Below, one piece after another: positions 28,273 through 36,587 of a stretch of DNA of 64,000 bases. The stretch spans positions 208,615-272,614 of the forward strand of contig DDVX01000019.1 in the NCBI GenBank assembly GCA_002345575.1, written 5' to 3'. The notes under the pieces are model-generated. The model saw only the letters and a list, made by a program, of their open reading frames with translations, made no database searches and was not told the DNA's origin. The first letter of the stretch is position 1. Every line of letters starts with the position of its first letter. The stretch is from Stutzerimonas stutzeri. GTDB lineage: Bacteria > Pseudomonadota > Gammaproteobacteria > Pseudomonadales > Pseudomonadaceae. The translations under genes were made by a program, and so were the position numbers.

Positions 28273-28803
28273 ATGCCCTTTCTGGCCCGATTCTCGATCA
28301 TTTTGCTGACAGGCCTGCTGTTAAGTGCCTGTGCGGGCCGACAAGGCATCGAGCCAGTGGTCGAGGCGCCTGTGGCGGCGCATCCGGTTCCAGGGGCGGC
28401 AGAGGACGTGCTGTTTACCGCGTTGGGGCTGGTCGGCACGCCTTATCGTTACGGCGGCAACACGCCTGCCGGTGGCTTCGATTGCAGTGGTCTGATCGGT
28501 TATGTGTACAACGGCGCGGCTGGCATCGCGCTGCCACGTACCACCCGTGAAATGAATGCCATGCGCAGCGCCAGCCCGGTCAGCCGCGATGCCTTGCAGG
28601 CGGGTGATCTGCTGTTCTTCGCCACCAGCGGTGGCCGGCGCGTCAGTCATGCAGCCATCTACGTGGGGCAGGGACGTTTCGTTCATGCGCCGTCGACCGG
28701 TGGAACAGTGCGGCTGGACAGCCTTTCCAACAACTATTGGCAGAAGAGCTACCTCAACGCCCGGCGTGTGCTCAACGACGAGCAGCTCGCGCTCAACCCC
28801 TGA
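28273..28803 (+). CDS. NlpC/P60 family lipoprotein endopeptidase, second copy
   Basis: This 176-residue paralog of the preceding gene has lipobox LSAC (Cys20), a shorter linker, and an NlpC/P60 domain with Cys71 in FDCSGLIGYVY and His in VSHAAIYVG. The two genes lie 66 bases apart in the same direction and are probably co-transcribed. They likely arose by tandem duplication and then lost linker length. Confidence 0.92.
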   Translation: MPFLARFSIILLTGLLLSACAGRQGIEPVVEAPVAAHPVPGAAEDVLFTALGLVGTPYRYGGNTPAGGFDCSGLIGYVYNGAAGIALPRTTREMNAMRSASPVSRDALQAGDLLFFATSGGRRVSHAAIYVGQGRFVHAPSTGGTVRLDSLSNNYWQKSYLNARRVLNDEQLALNP

Positions 28804-28821
28804 TGGTCGGCGGCTGCCGAG

Positions 28822-29625
28822 CTACCAATGCAGGTTGAAATGCGAAGCTGGCGCAAAGTGGTCGTCCAGCAGATCCCAGCGTTCAACGCAGACCTTCTTC
28901 TCAGCTCCCGAGTGCAGCTTCAACCGATTGAAAGAGTTGGGCGAGGTGCCACGCACACGCGACGACAGCGCAGTTCCTGCTTGAACCATCCAGATTTCCC
29001 GCGCTAGACCGCTGTATTGGCCTGAAAGGGGCAGCACATAGGGCAGGTGGATATGCCCACCCATCACCAGGTCCAGTCCGTCATCGGCCCAGCAATGCAG
29101 AGCAGCTTCGGCACCGTGCTGCAGGTTGCTCAGATCACTCTGCACCATCGCACCAAACGGCTGGTGCGCAACCAGAATACGTACCTTTTCCGGCGCACAA
29201 TCTTTCAAGCGGCGACTCACGGCTCGCACCTGTGCAGAGGTAACCACACCATCCTTGTGCCGGCGTGGGTGCGTCGTGTTCAGGCCGATGACCAGCATGT
29301 CATCACTCTCGAAGGTCGGCTCCAGATCCTCTCCAAAGTGGCGCCGGTAGTTGCGATAGGGCGTAAACGCCCTGGCGAAGAGGTTGTACAGCGGAATGTC
29401 GTGGTTACCCGGGATCACCAAGGTTTGCGGAATGCCAAGTGCCTGAAGGCGCTCGACGAATGCCTGTGCAGCGGCGAATTGTCCGGCCCTGGCCCGCTGC
29501 GTGATATCGCCGGAGACGATCAGCAAATCGGCCCCATGAGCACGCACATGTTCTTCCAGGGCGTTTACCACGTGAGGCTGTTCGGTGCCGAAGTGGGTGT
29601 CGGATATCTGCACGATAGTCGTCAT
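28822..29625 (-). CDS. calcineurin-like metallophosphoesterase
   Basis: This 267-residue protein shows the full phosphoesterase metal-site series: ISDTHFG near residue 10, SGDITQRA, PGNHDIP, HQPFG and GGHIHLPY. It belongs to the CpdA/GpdQ-like class, which acts on cyclic nucleotides or phosphodiesters; the substrate is not clear. I chose MTTIVQISDTHFG, since residues upstream of it do not belong to the fold. It is convergent with the NlpC/P60 genes. Confidence 0.9.
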   Translation of the reverse strand: MTTIVQISDTHFGTEQPHVVNALEEHVRAHGADLLIVSGDITQRARAGQFAAAQAFVERLQALGIPQTLVIPGNHDIPLYNLFARAFTPYRNYRRHFGEDLEPTFESDDMLVIGLNTTHPRRHKDGVVTSAQVRAVSRRLKDCAPEKVRILVAHQPFGAMVQSDLSNLQHGAEAALHCWADDGLDLVMGGHIHLPYVLPLSGQYSGLAREIWMVQAGTALSSRVRGTSPNSFNRLKLHSGAEKKVCVERWDLLDDHFAPASHFNLHW

Positions 29626-29948
29626 GGGTAGGCGGTTTTCCTCAGGTGTCCGGAAGGCGAATGAGCGGAAGTCTGATATTCGAAGCAGCCAAGGCGCCAC
29701 GGGTTCCACCAGTCTTGAGCAAGATACCCATATTCATTGCTGTTACGCCAAGTCCCGTAGCTCGGACATCCCACTAAGCGTTCGCAAATTTGGCCCGATC
29801 TGCGTCAGGTTTGCTGACAAGGCCGGAACATATGGCACCATGCTCCACCTGCTGTGCCTGTGAGGATGCCAGGCACACGCCTTACTGAGGCTTTATTTAT
29901 TTTTTATCTACCGTCCAGGCCGGCGGTAGTGGGTGGAGTTGTCACAAC
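29626..29948. other. intergenic region upstream of bluB
   Basis: No gene is seen. I looked for a cobalamin riboswitch and found no B12 box. A small hairpin, CTACCG (29908-29913) with CGGTAG (29924-29929), stands just before the GGTGGAG ribosome-binding site of bluB, after an AT-rich run (29890-29908). Confidence 0.5.
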
Positions 29949-30599
29949 ATGAGCGAGCATGCATTCGGCCCGGACGAGCGCGCCGGTATCTATCGGGCCA
30001 TTGCCGAGCGTCGCGACATGCGCCATTTCAGCGGTGGTGAGGTGGCGCCCGAGTTGCTTGCACGCCTGCTGGAAGCCGCGCATCAGGCGCCGAGTGTCGG
30101 CCTGATGCAGCCTTGGCGGTTCATCCGCATCACCCGTCCCGAGTTGCGCACAGCCATTGTTGAATTGGTCGAGCAAGAGCGTCAACTGACCGCCAAAGCT
30201 TTGGGTGAGCGCGGCAGCGAGTTTATGCAGTTGAAAGTCGAAGGCATTCAGGACTGTGCGGAGCTGTTAGTGGTTGCGTTGATGGAAGGCCGCGAAGCGC
30301 ATGTCTTTGGTCGGCGTACCCTGCCGGAGATGGACCTCGCTTCAGCAGCCTGTGCGATCCAGAACCTCTGGCTGGCGGCGCGTGGCGAAGGGCTGGGGAT
30401 GGGCTGGGTGTCGCTGTTCGATCCTCCGGCGTTGGCCGACCTGCTACAGATGCCGACCGGCGCCAAGCCGGTGGCGGTAATCTGTCTCGGGCCGGTTGAC
30501 GAGTTCTATCCGGCGCCGATGCTGGCGCTGGAAGGCTGGACTCAGCCGCGCCCGCTGCAAAAGTTGCTGTTCAATGACCGTTGGGGGAATAGCGAGTGA
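29949..30599 (+). CDS. bluB: 5,6-dimethylbenzimidazole synthase
   Basis: BluB (216 residues) is a flavin-destroying nitroreductase-fold enzyme that turns FMNH2 into the lower ligand of vitamin B12. Key segments are RRDMRHF near residue 21, AAHQAPSVGLMQPWRFI, and EMDLASAACAIQNLWLAARGEGLGMGWVSLFDP. In most pseudomonads it lies within a long cob cluster; here only cobU follows it. The stop overlaps a short GTG-initiated frame leading into cobU. Confidence 0.94.
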   Translation: MSEHAFGPDERAGIYRAIAERRDMRHFSGGEVAPELLARLLEAAHQAPSVGLMQPWRFIRITRPELRTAIVELVEQERQLTAKALGERGSEFMQLKVEGIQDCAELLVVALMEGREAHVFGRRTLPEMDLASAACAIQNLWLAARGEGLGMGWVSLFDPPALADLLQMPTGAKPVAVICLGPVDEFYPAPMLALEGWTQPRPLQKLLFNDRWGNSE

Positions 30600-30670
30600 T
30601 TCTGGCGCAGGGCGTTTCTGTCGCGATGTCTGGCGCTGCTCACGAAGAACTTCGGAGATGCAATGCTTGA
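30596..30670 (+). other. 24-codon frame bridging bluB and cobU
   Basis: A GTG that overlaps the bluB stop (GTGA) opens a 24-codon frame whose TGA falls inside the first codons of cobU (30668-30670). It could couple cobU translation to bluB, or be chance. No similarity is recognised. Confidence 0.25.
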
Positions 30671-31184
30671 ACTGATTCTGGGTGGTGCACGCTCTGGCAA
30701 GAGTCGCCTGGCTGAACGGCTGGCACTGGAAAGCGGCTTGCCAGTGACCTATATCGCCACCAGCCAGCCGCTGGACAATGAGATGGCCGAGCGCATCGGC
30801 CACCACCGTGCCCGCCGGCCCGCAGAATGGGCGCTGGTAGAAGAGCCCCTCGCGCTGGCACAAGTTCTGCGCGAAAACGCCCATCAGGAGCGCTGCATTC
30901 TGGTCGATTGTCTGACGCTGTGGCTGAGCAACTTGCTGATGCTGGATGATCCGCTCCGACAGGCCGAGGAGCGCGACGCCTTGCTCGACTGCCTGACTAC
31001 GCTGCCAGGACGCGTGCTGCTGGTGAGCAATGAAACCGGCCTGGGCGTTGTGCCGCTAGGTGAGTTGAGTCGGCGCTATGTGGATGAGGCCGGCTGGCTG
31101 CATCAGGCCCTGGCGGAGCGCTGCCAGCGCGTAACCTTTGTCGTGGCGGGCCTGCCGATGGTGCTCAAGGGCGAGCCTATCTAA
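30663..31184 (+). CDS. cobU: adenosylcobinamide kinase / guanylyltransferase
   Basis: CobU (173 residues, also called CobP) phosphorylates adenosylcobinamide and then attaches GMP in nucleotide-loop assembly of B12. The P-loop GGARSGKS is at residues 7-14, the guanylylation histidine lies in the GHHRARR segment (His47/His48), and LVDCLTLWLSN is the Walker B region. It is probably co-transcribed with bluB. The amidohydrolase-like cobQ, cobD, cobT and cobS genes expected beside it are absent from the window. Confidence 0.95.
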   Translation: MLELILGGARSGKSRLAERLALESGLPVTYIATSQPLDNEMAERIGHHRARRPAEWALVEEPLALAQVLRENAHQERCILVDCLTLWLSNLLMLDDPLRQAEERDALLDCLTTLPGRVLLVSNETGLGVVPLGELSRRYVDEAGWLHQALAERCQRVTFVVAGLPMVLKGEPI

Positions 31185-31296
31185 AAAGTGAATACAGTCT
31201 GGGCCAACTGGCAATTCCGTCGACTTGGCAGAATGTGTTGTTGCTCTTTGCGTCTCGGGAGTAGCGTAAACCGCAATATTGATCGGAGTCGTCACC

Positions 31297-31845
31297 ATGA
31301 AGAACCATCTGCTTGCTACAACCCTGGCCCTGATGCTGCTTTCCGGCCCGGTGCTGGCAGAGTCCTGCCCGGCGCTGTTGCAGCATGAGCTGCCCAAGCT
31401 TCGCTCCAAGGAAACCATTGATCTGTGCCAGGACTATCAGGGACAGGCGCTGGTAGTGGTCAATACCGCGAGCTTCTGTGGTTTCGCACCGCAGTTCGAG
31501 GGGCTGGAAGCGCTTTATCAGCGTTACAAAGACGAAGGGCTGGTGGTGATTGGCGTGCCGTCGGATGACTTCTTTCAGGAGTCCGATGACGCTGCCGAAA
31601 CGGCGGAGGTCTGCTACGTGAACTACGGCGTGACCTTCCCCATGGCGCAGACGCAACCAGTCAGGGGCAGTGATGCGATACCGCTGTTCAAAGAATTGGC
31701 CAAGCAGGCTGGAGGGGCGCCACGCTGGAATTTCTACAAGTACGTAGTCGACCGCAACGGGCAGGTGGTCGATTACTTTTCCAGCAAGGTCAAACCGGAT
31801 GATCCGAAGCTGATCGCGGCAGTGGAAAAGGCGTTGGCTCGATAG
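31297..31845 (+). CDS. exported glutathione-peroxidase-like protein
   Basis: This 182-residue protein has a Sec signal peptide (residues 1-19, ending VLA) and a GPX thioredoxin fold. The peroxidatic cysteine is in NTASFCGFAPQFEGL and the Trp-Asn pair in WNFYKYVVD. The segment that normally carries the catalytic Gln (FPCNQFG) reads VPSDDFFQES, so it is divergent. It is likely a periplasmic thiol peroxidase using thioredoxin-like donors. The ATG at 31297 has GGAG upstream. Confidence 0.88.
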   Translation: MKNHLLATTLALMLLSGPVLAESCPALLQHELPKLRSKETIDLCQDYQGQALVVVNTASFCGFAPQFEGLEALYQRYKDEGLVVIGVPSDDFFQESDDAAETAEVCYVNYGVTFPMAQTQPVRGSDAIPLFKELAKQAGGAPRWNFYKYVVDRNGQVVDYFSSKVKPDDPKLIAAVEKALAR

Positions 31846-31851
31846 AAAGGA

Positions 31852-31887
31852 AACGCCCCGGTTCAGACCGACCGGGGCGTTTTTTTA
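31852..31887. terminator. bidirectional intrinsic terminator
   Basis: AACGCCCCGGT (31852-31862) and ACCGGGGCGTT (31871-31881) make an 11-bp stem followed by seven T on the plus strand; an AAA run precedes it, which gives U on the other strand. It separates the convergent peroxidase-like and fadL-like genes. Confidence 0.88.
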
Positions 31888-31888
31888 C

Positions 31889-33178
31889 TTAGAAACGGTA
31901 GCTCAGAGCAGCGCCGAAGCCGTGGGCGCTGTTTTCATAGTCGGCATTGTAGGTGCCCTTGGTAGGAGAGTCGCGGCGGACTTTTGTTTCTTCTTCCCAG
32001 AGATAGGTGTAAGCCAGATCAAGGGTTACGTCGTCCGTTGGATTCCAGGCCAGGCCGAAGCTGACTGCGGTGCGGTCGCCGGTCGGAATACGTGGCGAAC
32101 GGTGGGTGTTGTTGGTCGGGCTCTGATCAAAAGCCAGGCCGGTACGAAGCGTCCACTGCTTGTTGACCTTGTAGGCGGTACCTATGGCGTAGGACCAAGT
32201 GTCGTGCCAGTCCTGTTCTTCAATGATGGGAGCAAGGCTTCCTTGCAGCGGCCCGGGAATGCCCTTGTTCTCGATCACGATGGCTTCGAAGCGGCTCCAG
32301 CGAGTCCACATGGCGCCACCATAGAGTGTCCACTGATCATTCAGTTCGTGAGTAACGGATACGTCGATAGATTCAGGGGTGTCGAGGTCTAGAGAAGCTT
32401 TGTACTTTCCGGACGCTTGGAACCCCGCTATCGATTCGAACTGATCGAACCCTGCACCGGATAGTTTGGTGTCGCCCTCAAGCTTGTACTTCACTTTGGA
32501 GCGGTAAGCGATGCCGCCGCGAGTGTGCGGAGTGAACTCATAGAGCAGTCCGGCGTTGAAGCCTAATGCAGTGTCGTCGCCCTTGACCTTAATGCGACCG
32601 TCGTTTGTGCCTGGAGTGAAGCGGCTAAGCGATGCGCTTTCTAATTGGCCATCGATACGGTTAATGGTTGGGCCAAAGCCGATGGACAGTTTCTCGTTGA
32701 AGCGATAGCTGACGGTGGGCTGCACAGTAATAACGCGTACTTCGCTGTAGTCGCCGTGATAACGGCCCTGAAAGCCGCTTTCATAGTCGCTTACCAAGCC
32801 AAAAGGAACGTACAAGCCCACACCGACTGCCCATTTGTCATCGATTGGCTTGACGTAATAGCCCATAGGAACGGCCGTAAACGGCACCATGTCGCCGTCA
32901 TTACTTCCGCTTGCGGGGAAGCTGCTGGTATCGCTTATATCCGTCTTCGCATGAATCGCCGCCACACCAAAACTGACTTCCTCACGCTTGAGGCGCGCCA
33001 TGCCGGCTGGGTTGCCAAACAGCGTGGTGGCGTCGTCAGCAGACGAAGAACGGCCTGCGAAGGACGTACCCATGCCGCTGATGCTCTGTTCGTTGAGGGC
33101 GAAACCTGCAGCTAGGGCCTGAGTAGACAGGGCGCCTGCCGCAACTGCGATTACGGTCTTCAACCATGTTGTTTTCAT
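31889..33178 (-). CDS. FadL/OmpP1-family outer membrane transporter
   Basis: This 429-residue outer membrane porin has a signal peptide (1-23, ending ALA) and the mature N-terminus AGFALNEQSISGMGTSFAGR, followed by TLFGNPAGMAR, the NPA signature of the FadL hatch. The body is beta-barrel-like and ends LSYRF, the terminal aromatic signal for BAM. It probably takes up long-chain fatty acids or other hydrophobic compounds. The first gene of its own unit, it ends at the shared terminator. Confidence 0.93.
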   Translation of the reverse strand: MKTTWLKTVIAVAAGALSTQALAAGFALNEQSISGMGTSFAGRSSSADDATTLFGNPAGMARLKREEVSFGVAAIHAKTDISDTSSFPASGSNDGDMVPFTAVPMGYYVKPIDDKWAVGVGLYVPFGLVSDYESGFQGRYHGDYSEVRVITVQPTVSYRFNEKLSIGFGPTINRIDGQLESASLSRFTPGTNDGRIKVKGDDTALGFNAGLLYEFTPHTRGGIAYRSKVKYKLEGDTKLSGAGFDQFESIAGFQASGKYKASLDLDTPESIDVSVTHELNDQWTLYGGAMWTRWSRFEAIVIENKGIPGPLQGSLAPIIEEQDWHDTWSYAIGTAYKVNKQWTLRTGLAFDQSPTNNTHRSPRIPTGDRTAVSFGLAWNPTDDVTLDLAYTYLWEEETKVRRDSPTKGTYNADYENSAHGFGAALSYRF

Positions 33179-33404
33179 TGTTGTCTCCTGGGTAAAAAGC
33201 GCTCGGACCCTACCAAGCTTTTCTGATACCCAGCAAACAAAAGAGTGCAGTTTTTCGTAAATAACAAGACGATTGGTAGGGATATATCAACGATGATCCG
33301 GGAACTGCTTAAAAAGCGCACGAATGGCTATTTGAGTCCGCCTTGCGGCTGCCGGCGAGCAGTCTTTGAGCGAGCTCTACGGCAATCAGCGTGCACCGTT
33401 GCGA

Positions 33405-33872
33405 CTAGAACAGAGGGCCGGAACGAGTGTTATTGCCCTTCGCCAGCCGATCGTAAAGCACCACATTGACTGTCGCTGCCAGGTTCATGCAGCCATCAGT
33501 GGGGATGTAAACGACATCCTCGCACCAGTCGCGGATCTCCTTGCTGAGTGAGCCATCTTCGGCGCCGAAGATGTACAGAGCACGATCCGGGTGGGTGTAA
33601 TCGGGCAAGGCACGCGCACCCTCGACCAACTCCACTGCCACCGGCACGCAGCCGAGCGGCAGTATCTTGCGCAGGTCATCAATGTTGATCAGCGGAATGC
33701 CCTGATGGACTTTCTTGGTATCGGTAATGAAATCCTTGGCGCGGTCATAGCGAGTGCCGGTGTAAAACACCGAAGCGGCGCCGTAGCAGCCTGCCGCGCG
33801 CATGATGGCGCCTACGTTGGCAGGAGATTTCGGGTTGCTCAGGCCGATGCAGGCGTATCGCTTGTTGCTCAC
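33405..33872 (-). CDS. TrmH/SpoU-family RNA methyltransferase
   Basis: This 155-residue SPOUT protein has the three family motifs: NPKSPANVGAIMRAA near residue 10, LYIFGAEDGSLSKEI (motif 2) and VYIPTDGCMNLAATVNVVLYDRL (motif 3). It lacks extra domains, so it is a minimal 2'-O-methyltransferase of tRNA or rRNA with unknown target. I chose the GTG at 33872 (MSNKRYACIGL), where similarity to the family begins; upstream residues have no family character. Confidence 0.9.
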   Translation of the reverse strand: MSNKRYACIGLSNPKSPANVGAIMRAAGCYGAASVFYTGTRYDRAKDFITDTKKVHQGIPLINIDDLRKILPLGCVPVAVELVEGARALPDYTHPDRALYIFGAEDGSLSKEIRDWCEDVVYIPTDGCMNLAATVNVVLYDRLAKGNNTRSGPLF

Positions 33873-33948
33873 GGGGAAGACTCGCGCGGAAAACGCGCGA
33901 GTATACGGGACAGCCCGTGTCGCGGTGGCCCAATGTTCCAGCTTCTGA

Positions 33949-35010
33949 TCAGGGAATGAGTTTGCTGGCACTCAGCTTCGAGAACACCGCGAAGAAGGCC
34001 TCGTCACTTGCCTGGTAGTCCAGGAATCCGAGTTTTCGACTTTTCGACATATCCGTAACGACCTCGATGGGCCGGCCGAGATCCGCGTCGGTGTGCCAAG
34101 GCGAAATAAGCTTGCCGATGTCGGCTTCAGCCAGGCCGAACTGCTTGGTCATTTCTGCCCAGACCTCGGCATCACCTGCCATCTGCTGCTCAAGCGGTGC
34201 GGGTTGGCCATCGAAGGAGGCGGCTTCGATGCCGAACCAGTCGGCAATGCGCGACCACATCCATTTCCAGCGGAACACATCGCCGTTGACGATATTGAAG
34301 GCCTGATTGGCTGCGGCCGGCGTGATCGAGGCCCAGCGCAGATGTTTGGCCAGCTGATCCGCATCGGTCATATCGGTCAGGCTGTTCCACTGCACCTCTG
34401 AGCCCGGGAAGCGGAATGGCCGCCCGGTAAAGCGACAAATGGAAGCGTAAACGGCCAGGGTGGTCGCCATGTTCATCGCATTGCCCACGGCGACACCGGT
34501 TACGGTGTGGGGGCGGTGGACACTCCAGCTAAAGCCGTCGCGCTCTGCCGCCGCAAACACTTCGTCTTCCTGGGCGTAGTAGAAATTCTCCACATCCAGC
34601 CGCCCCTGTTCTTCACGAAACGGTGTCTGAGGCAGCGAGCCCTTGCCGTAGGCTTCGAACGGGCCGAGATAGTGCTTGAGGCCGGTGACCAGCGCTACGT
34701 GGCGGACCGAGCCTGCCGGCCGGACAGCTTCGAGTACATTGCGCACCATCTGTGCGTTGACGCGGATATTCTCAGCCTCCGTGGCCTGACGGGCCCAAGT
34801 GCTGAGGAAGAGATGCGTAGGCGCGAGGTTGCCAAGCGCTGCAGTCAGCGCCTGAGGATCAAGCAGGTCCGCGCTGATCGGAGTGATGCCCGCTTCGGCG
34901 ATTGGCCGACGTGCCAGCCCCGCCACGGCCCAGCCCTCTTTAGCCAGCAGACGGGCTACCGCGCTACCGACGATGCCACTCGCGCCGACCACCAGAGCTT
35001 GATTTGTCAT
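33949..35010 (-). CDS. PRISE-type short-chain dehydrogenase/reductase
   Basis: This 353-residue NAD(P)-dependent protein opens with ALVVGASGIVGSAVARLLAKEGW and has the NFYYAQED and SVHRPHTVTG motifs of the PRISE group, whose plant members reduce enones (progesterone 5-beta-reductase, iridoid synthase). Bacterial substrates are not settled; enone reduction is an inference. The ATG at 35010 is preceded by GAGGG. It is divergent from an HxlR regulator, which probably controls it. Confidence 0.88.
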   Translation of the reverse strand: MTNQALVVGASGIVGSAVARLLAKEGWAVAGLARRPIAEAGITPISADLLDPQALTAALGNLAPTHLFLSTWARQATEAENIRVNAQMVRNVLEAVRPAGSVRHVALVTGLKHYLGPFEAYGKGSLPQTPFREEQGRLDVENFYYAQEDEVFAAAERDGFSWSVHRPHTVTGVAVGNAMNMATTLAVYASICRFTGRPFRFPGSEVQWNSLTDMTDADQLAKHLRWASITPAAANQAFNIVNGDVFRWKWMWSRIADWFGIEAASFDGQPAPLEQQMAGDAEVWAEMTKQFGLAEADIGKLISPWHTDADLGRPIEVVTDMSKSRKLGFLDYQASDEAFFAVFSKLSASKLIP

Positions 35011-35060
35011 GTTCAGACCCTCACACAAGGAAACAGGGTTGCACCTTACCCACTCGAAAA

Positions 35061-35093
35061 TGCCGAACCAAGTCGGCACCAAATGGTAACCAT
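35061..35093. promoter_or_regulatory. candidate HxlR operators
   Basis: Two dyads lie in the 88-base gap between the divergent SDR and HxlR genes: TGCCGA-N6-TCGGCA (35061-35078) and ATGGTAACCAT (35083-35093). The second almost abuts the regulator's ATG. Their position fits autoregulation and control of the SDR. Confidence 0.5.
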
Positions 35094-35098
35094 CACTT

Positions 35099-35479
35099 AT
35101 GAACCCGAGCTCCGATGAAGAACAATGGCGCGAAGACTGCGCGCCACGACGTGTGCTGGAACTCTTTTCCACCAAGTGGACAAGCATGATCCTGCACACG
35201 CTCCATGCACGTCACGACGGCACCGCCCGTAGCGGCGCTCTGCACCGAAGCCTGCCGGGCATCTCCAAGAAAATGCTGATCCAGACACTCCGCGAGCTGG
35301 AAGCAAGCGAGCTGATTGAGCGACACACGCTCGACTCCGTACCACCAGCGGTGAGCTATGCGCTGTCGCCGCTGGGCAGACTTATGGTCGAGCCGATAGA
35401 AATGATTTACCAATGGGGGCGGCAGAACGCCCCTGCCCTGGATCAGCTAAAGCCGAGACGTACATCGCGACGACGCTAA
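35099..35479 (+). CDS. HxlR-family transcriptional regulator
   Basis: This 126-residue winged-helix regulator has the HxlR layout: VLELFSTKWTSMILHTL, then the GALHRSLPGISKKMLIQTLRELEASELIER recognition helix region and YALSPLGRLMVEPI. Members often sense quinones, aldehydes or redox stress; a Cys (residue 14, EDCAPRR) sits where several family sensors have one. Ligand is unknown. Confidence 0.92.
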   Translation: MNPSSDEEQWREDCAPRRVLELFSTKWTSMILHTLHARHDGTARSGALHRSLPGISKKMLIQTLRELEASELIERHTLDSVPPAVSYALSPLGRLMVEPIEMIYQWGRQNAPALDQLKPRRTSRRR

Positions 35480-35561
35480 CAACGGCGAACCGGACGGGCG
35501 ATTTCCGTGGCGCCCGGATATGATGCGCGCCCCTCAACGCCCCAGCTCGAACCACGCCATC

Positions 35562-36305
35562 ATGCCTAGCACTGCCCTCTATACCGACTTGTCGGGATAC
35601 TACGATCTCATGTGCGCCGATATCGACTATCAAGCGCAGAGTCATTGTGTTGATCGCCTGCAACAGATCTTCGGTAATGGCGGCATGAATCATCTGGATC
35701 TTGCCTGCGGGACCGGGCCTCATATCCGTCACTTTATCGACTGCGGCTACCGGAGCAGCGGGCTGGATATCAATCAGCCGATGTTGGATCTGGCGGCGGT
35801 ACGCTGTCCCGAAGCGCGCTTTTCCCTGCAGGACATGTGTGAGTTCGGCGTGGGCGAGCCAGTGGATCTGATTACCTGCTTCCTGTATTCCATCCATTAC
35901 AGCGGCGATATCGAAAGGCTGAAAGCCTGCATCGCCAGCGTGTATGGCGCGCTGGAAGCCAATGGCGTCTTTTGCTTCAACGCCGTCGACAAGCAAAAGA
36001 TCGACAACGATTCAATCGTTAAGCATGCCGTCCAGCATGAAGGCAGCCGATTTATTTTCAGCTCCGGCTGGAACTACTGCGGTGCCGGCGAAAGACAAAC
36101 GCTAAGGCTCAGTATCGAAAAGTCGAGCGCAGGTGAAACGCAGGTTTGGCACGACGAGCACCCGATGGTCGCAGTGAGTTTTGCTGAACTGATCGCGCTG
36201 CTGGAACCGCACTTCGAAGTGCAGGTGCTGGAGCATGAATACGAGAAGATCGTTCCTTGGGGCGGGACGTCTGGGAATGCGTTGTTTGTCTGCGTGAAGA
36301 TATAA
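35562..36305 (+). CDS. class I SAM-dependent methyltransferase
   Basis: This 247-residue protein has the SAM-binding LDLACGTGPHIRHF motif near residue 48, the acidic GLDINQPML and a later CFLYSIHYSGD stretch. A substrate cannot be inferred. The start is unsure: ATGs at 35562 and 35520 both lack a good ribosome-binding site; I prefer 35562 because MPSTALYTDLSGYYDLM looks like the family N-terminus. Confidence 0.85.
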   Translation: MPSTALYTDLSGYYDLMCADIDYQAQSHCVDRLQQIFGNGGMNHLDLACGTGPHIRHFIDCGYRSSGLDINQPMLDLAAVRCPEARFSLQDMCEFGVGEPVDLITCFLYSIHYSGDIERLKACIASVYGALEANGVFCFNAVDKQKIDNDSIVKHAVQHEGSRFIFSSGWNYCGAGERQTLRLSIEKSSAGETQVWHDEHPMVAVSFAELIALLEPHFEVQVLEHEYEKIVPWGGTSGNALFVCVKI

Positions 36306-36316
36306 CGTTTTCCAGG

Positions 36317-36520
36317 TCACGCCTTTGAGGCGCCGCTGTAATGAAGGATGCCGAAGCTGAGAAACATCATTAAAAAGTAAGCGGTGATATTAATAAGATT
36401 ATCTGCAAGCCCGCCGGACGTGATCCATCGGCGTAGAAGAAACCGCTTCACATACAAGAACCCCACTACGACCCAAATCAGGGTCCAGCAGGTTTCGTAG
36501 CTTATTGGGTAATCTCGCAC
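36317..36520 (-). CDS. small hypothetical membrane protein
   Basis: This 67-residue open frame encodes two hydrophobic segments (about 10-30 and 43-60) joined by a basic loop (KRFLLRRW). It would start at a GTG with AGGGAT upstream. I recognise no family. It fills the gap between two convergent genes and its composition is plausibly coding. Confidence 0.45.
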   Translation of the reverse strand: MRDYPISYETCWTLIWVVVGFLYVKRFLLRRWITSGGLADNLINITAYFLMMFLSFGILHYSGASKA

Positions 36521-36587
36521 GGCTGTTCATCCCTAACTTCGTGGCAGGCCTAGTGGAGAGCTCAGGCTTGCGCGGCTCATTGTGCTG

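Noticed and set aside
29626..29948. cobalamin riboswitch upstream of bluB
   Set aside because: I looked for a B12 box and the conserved core of the aptamer and did not find either.
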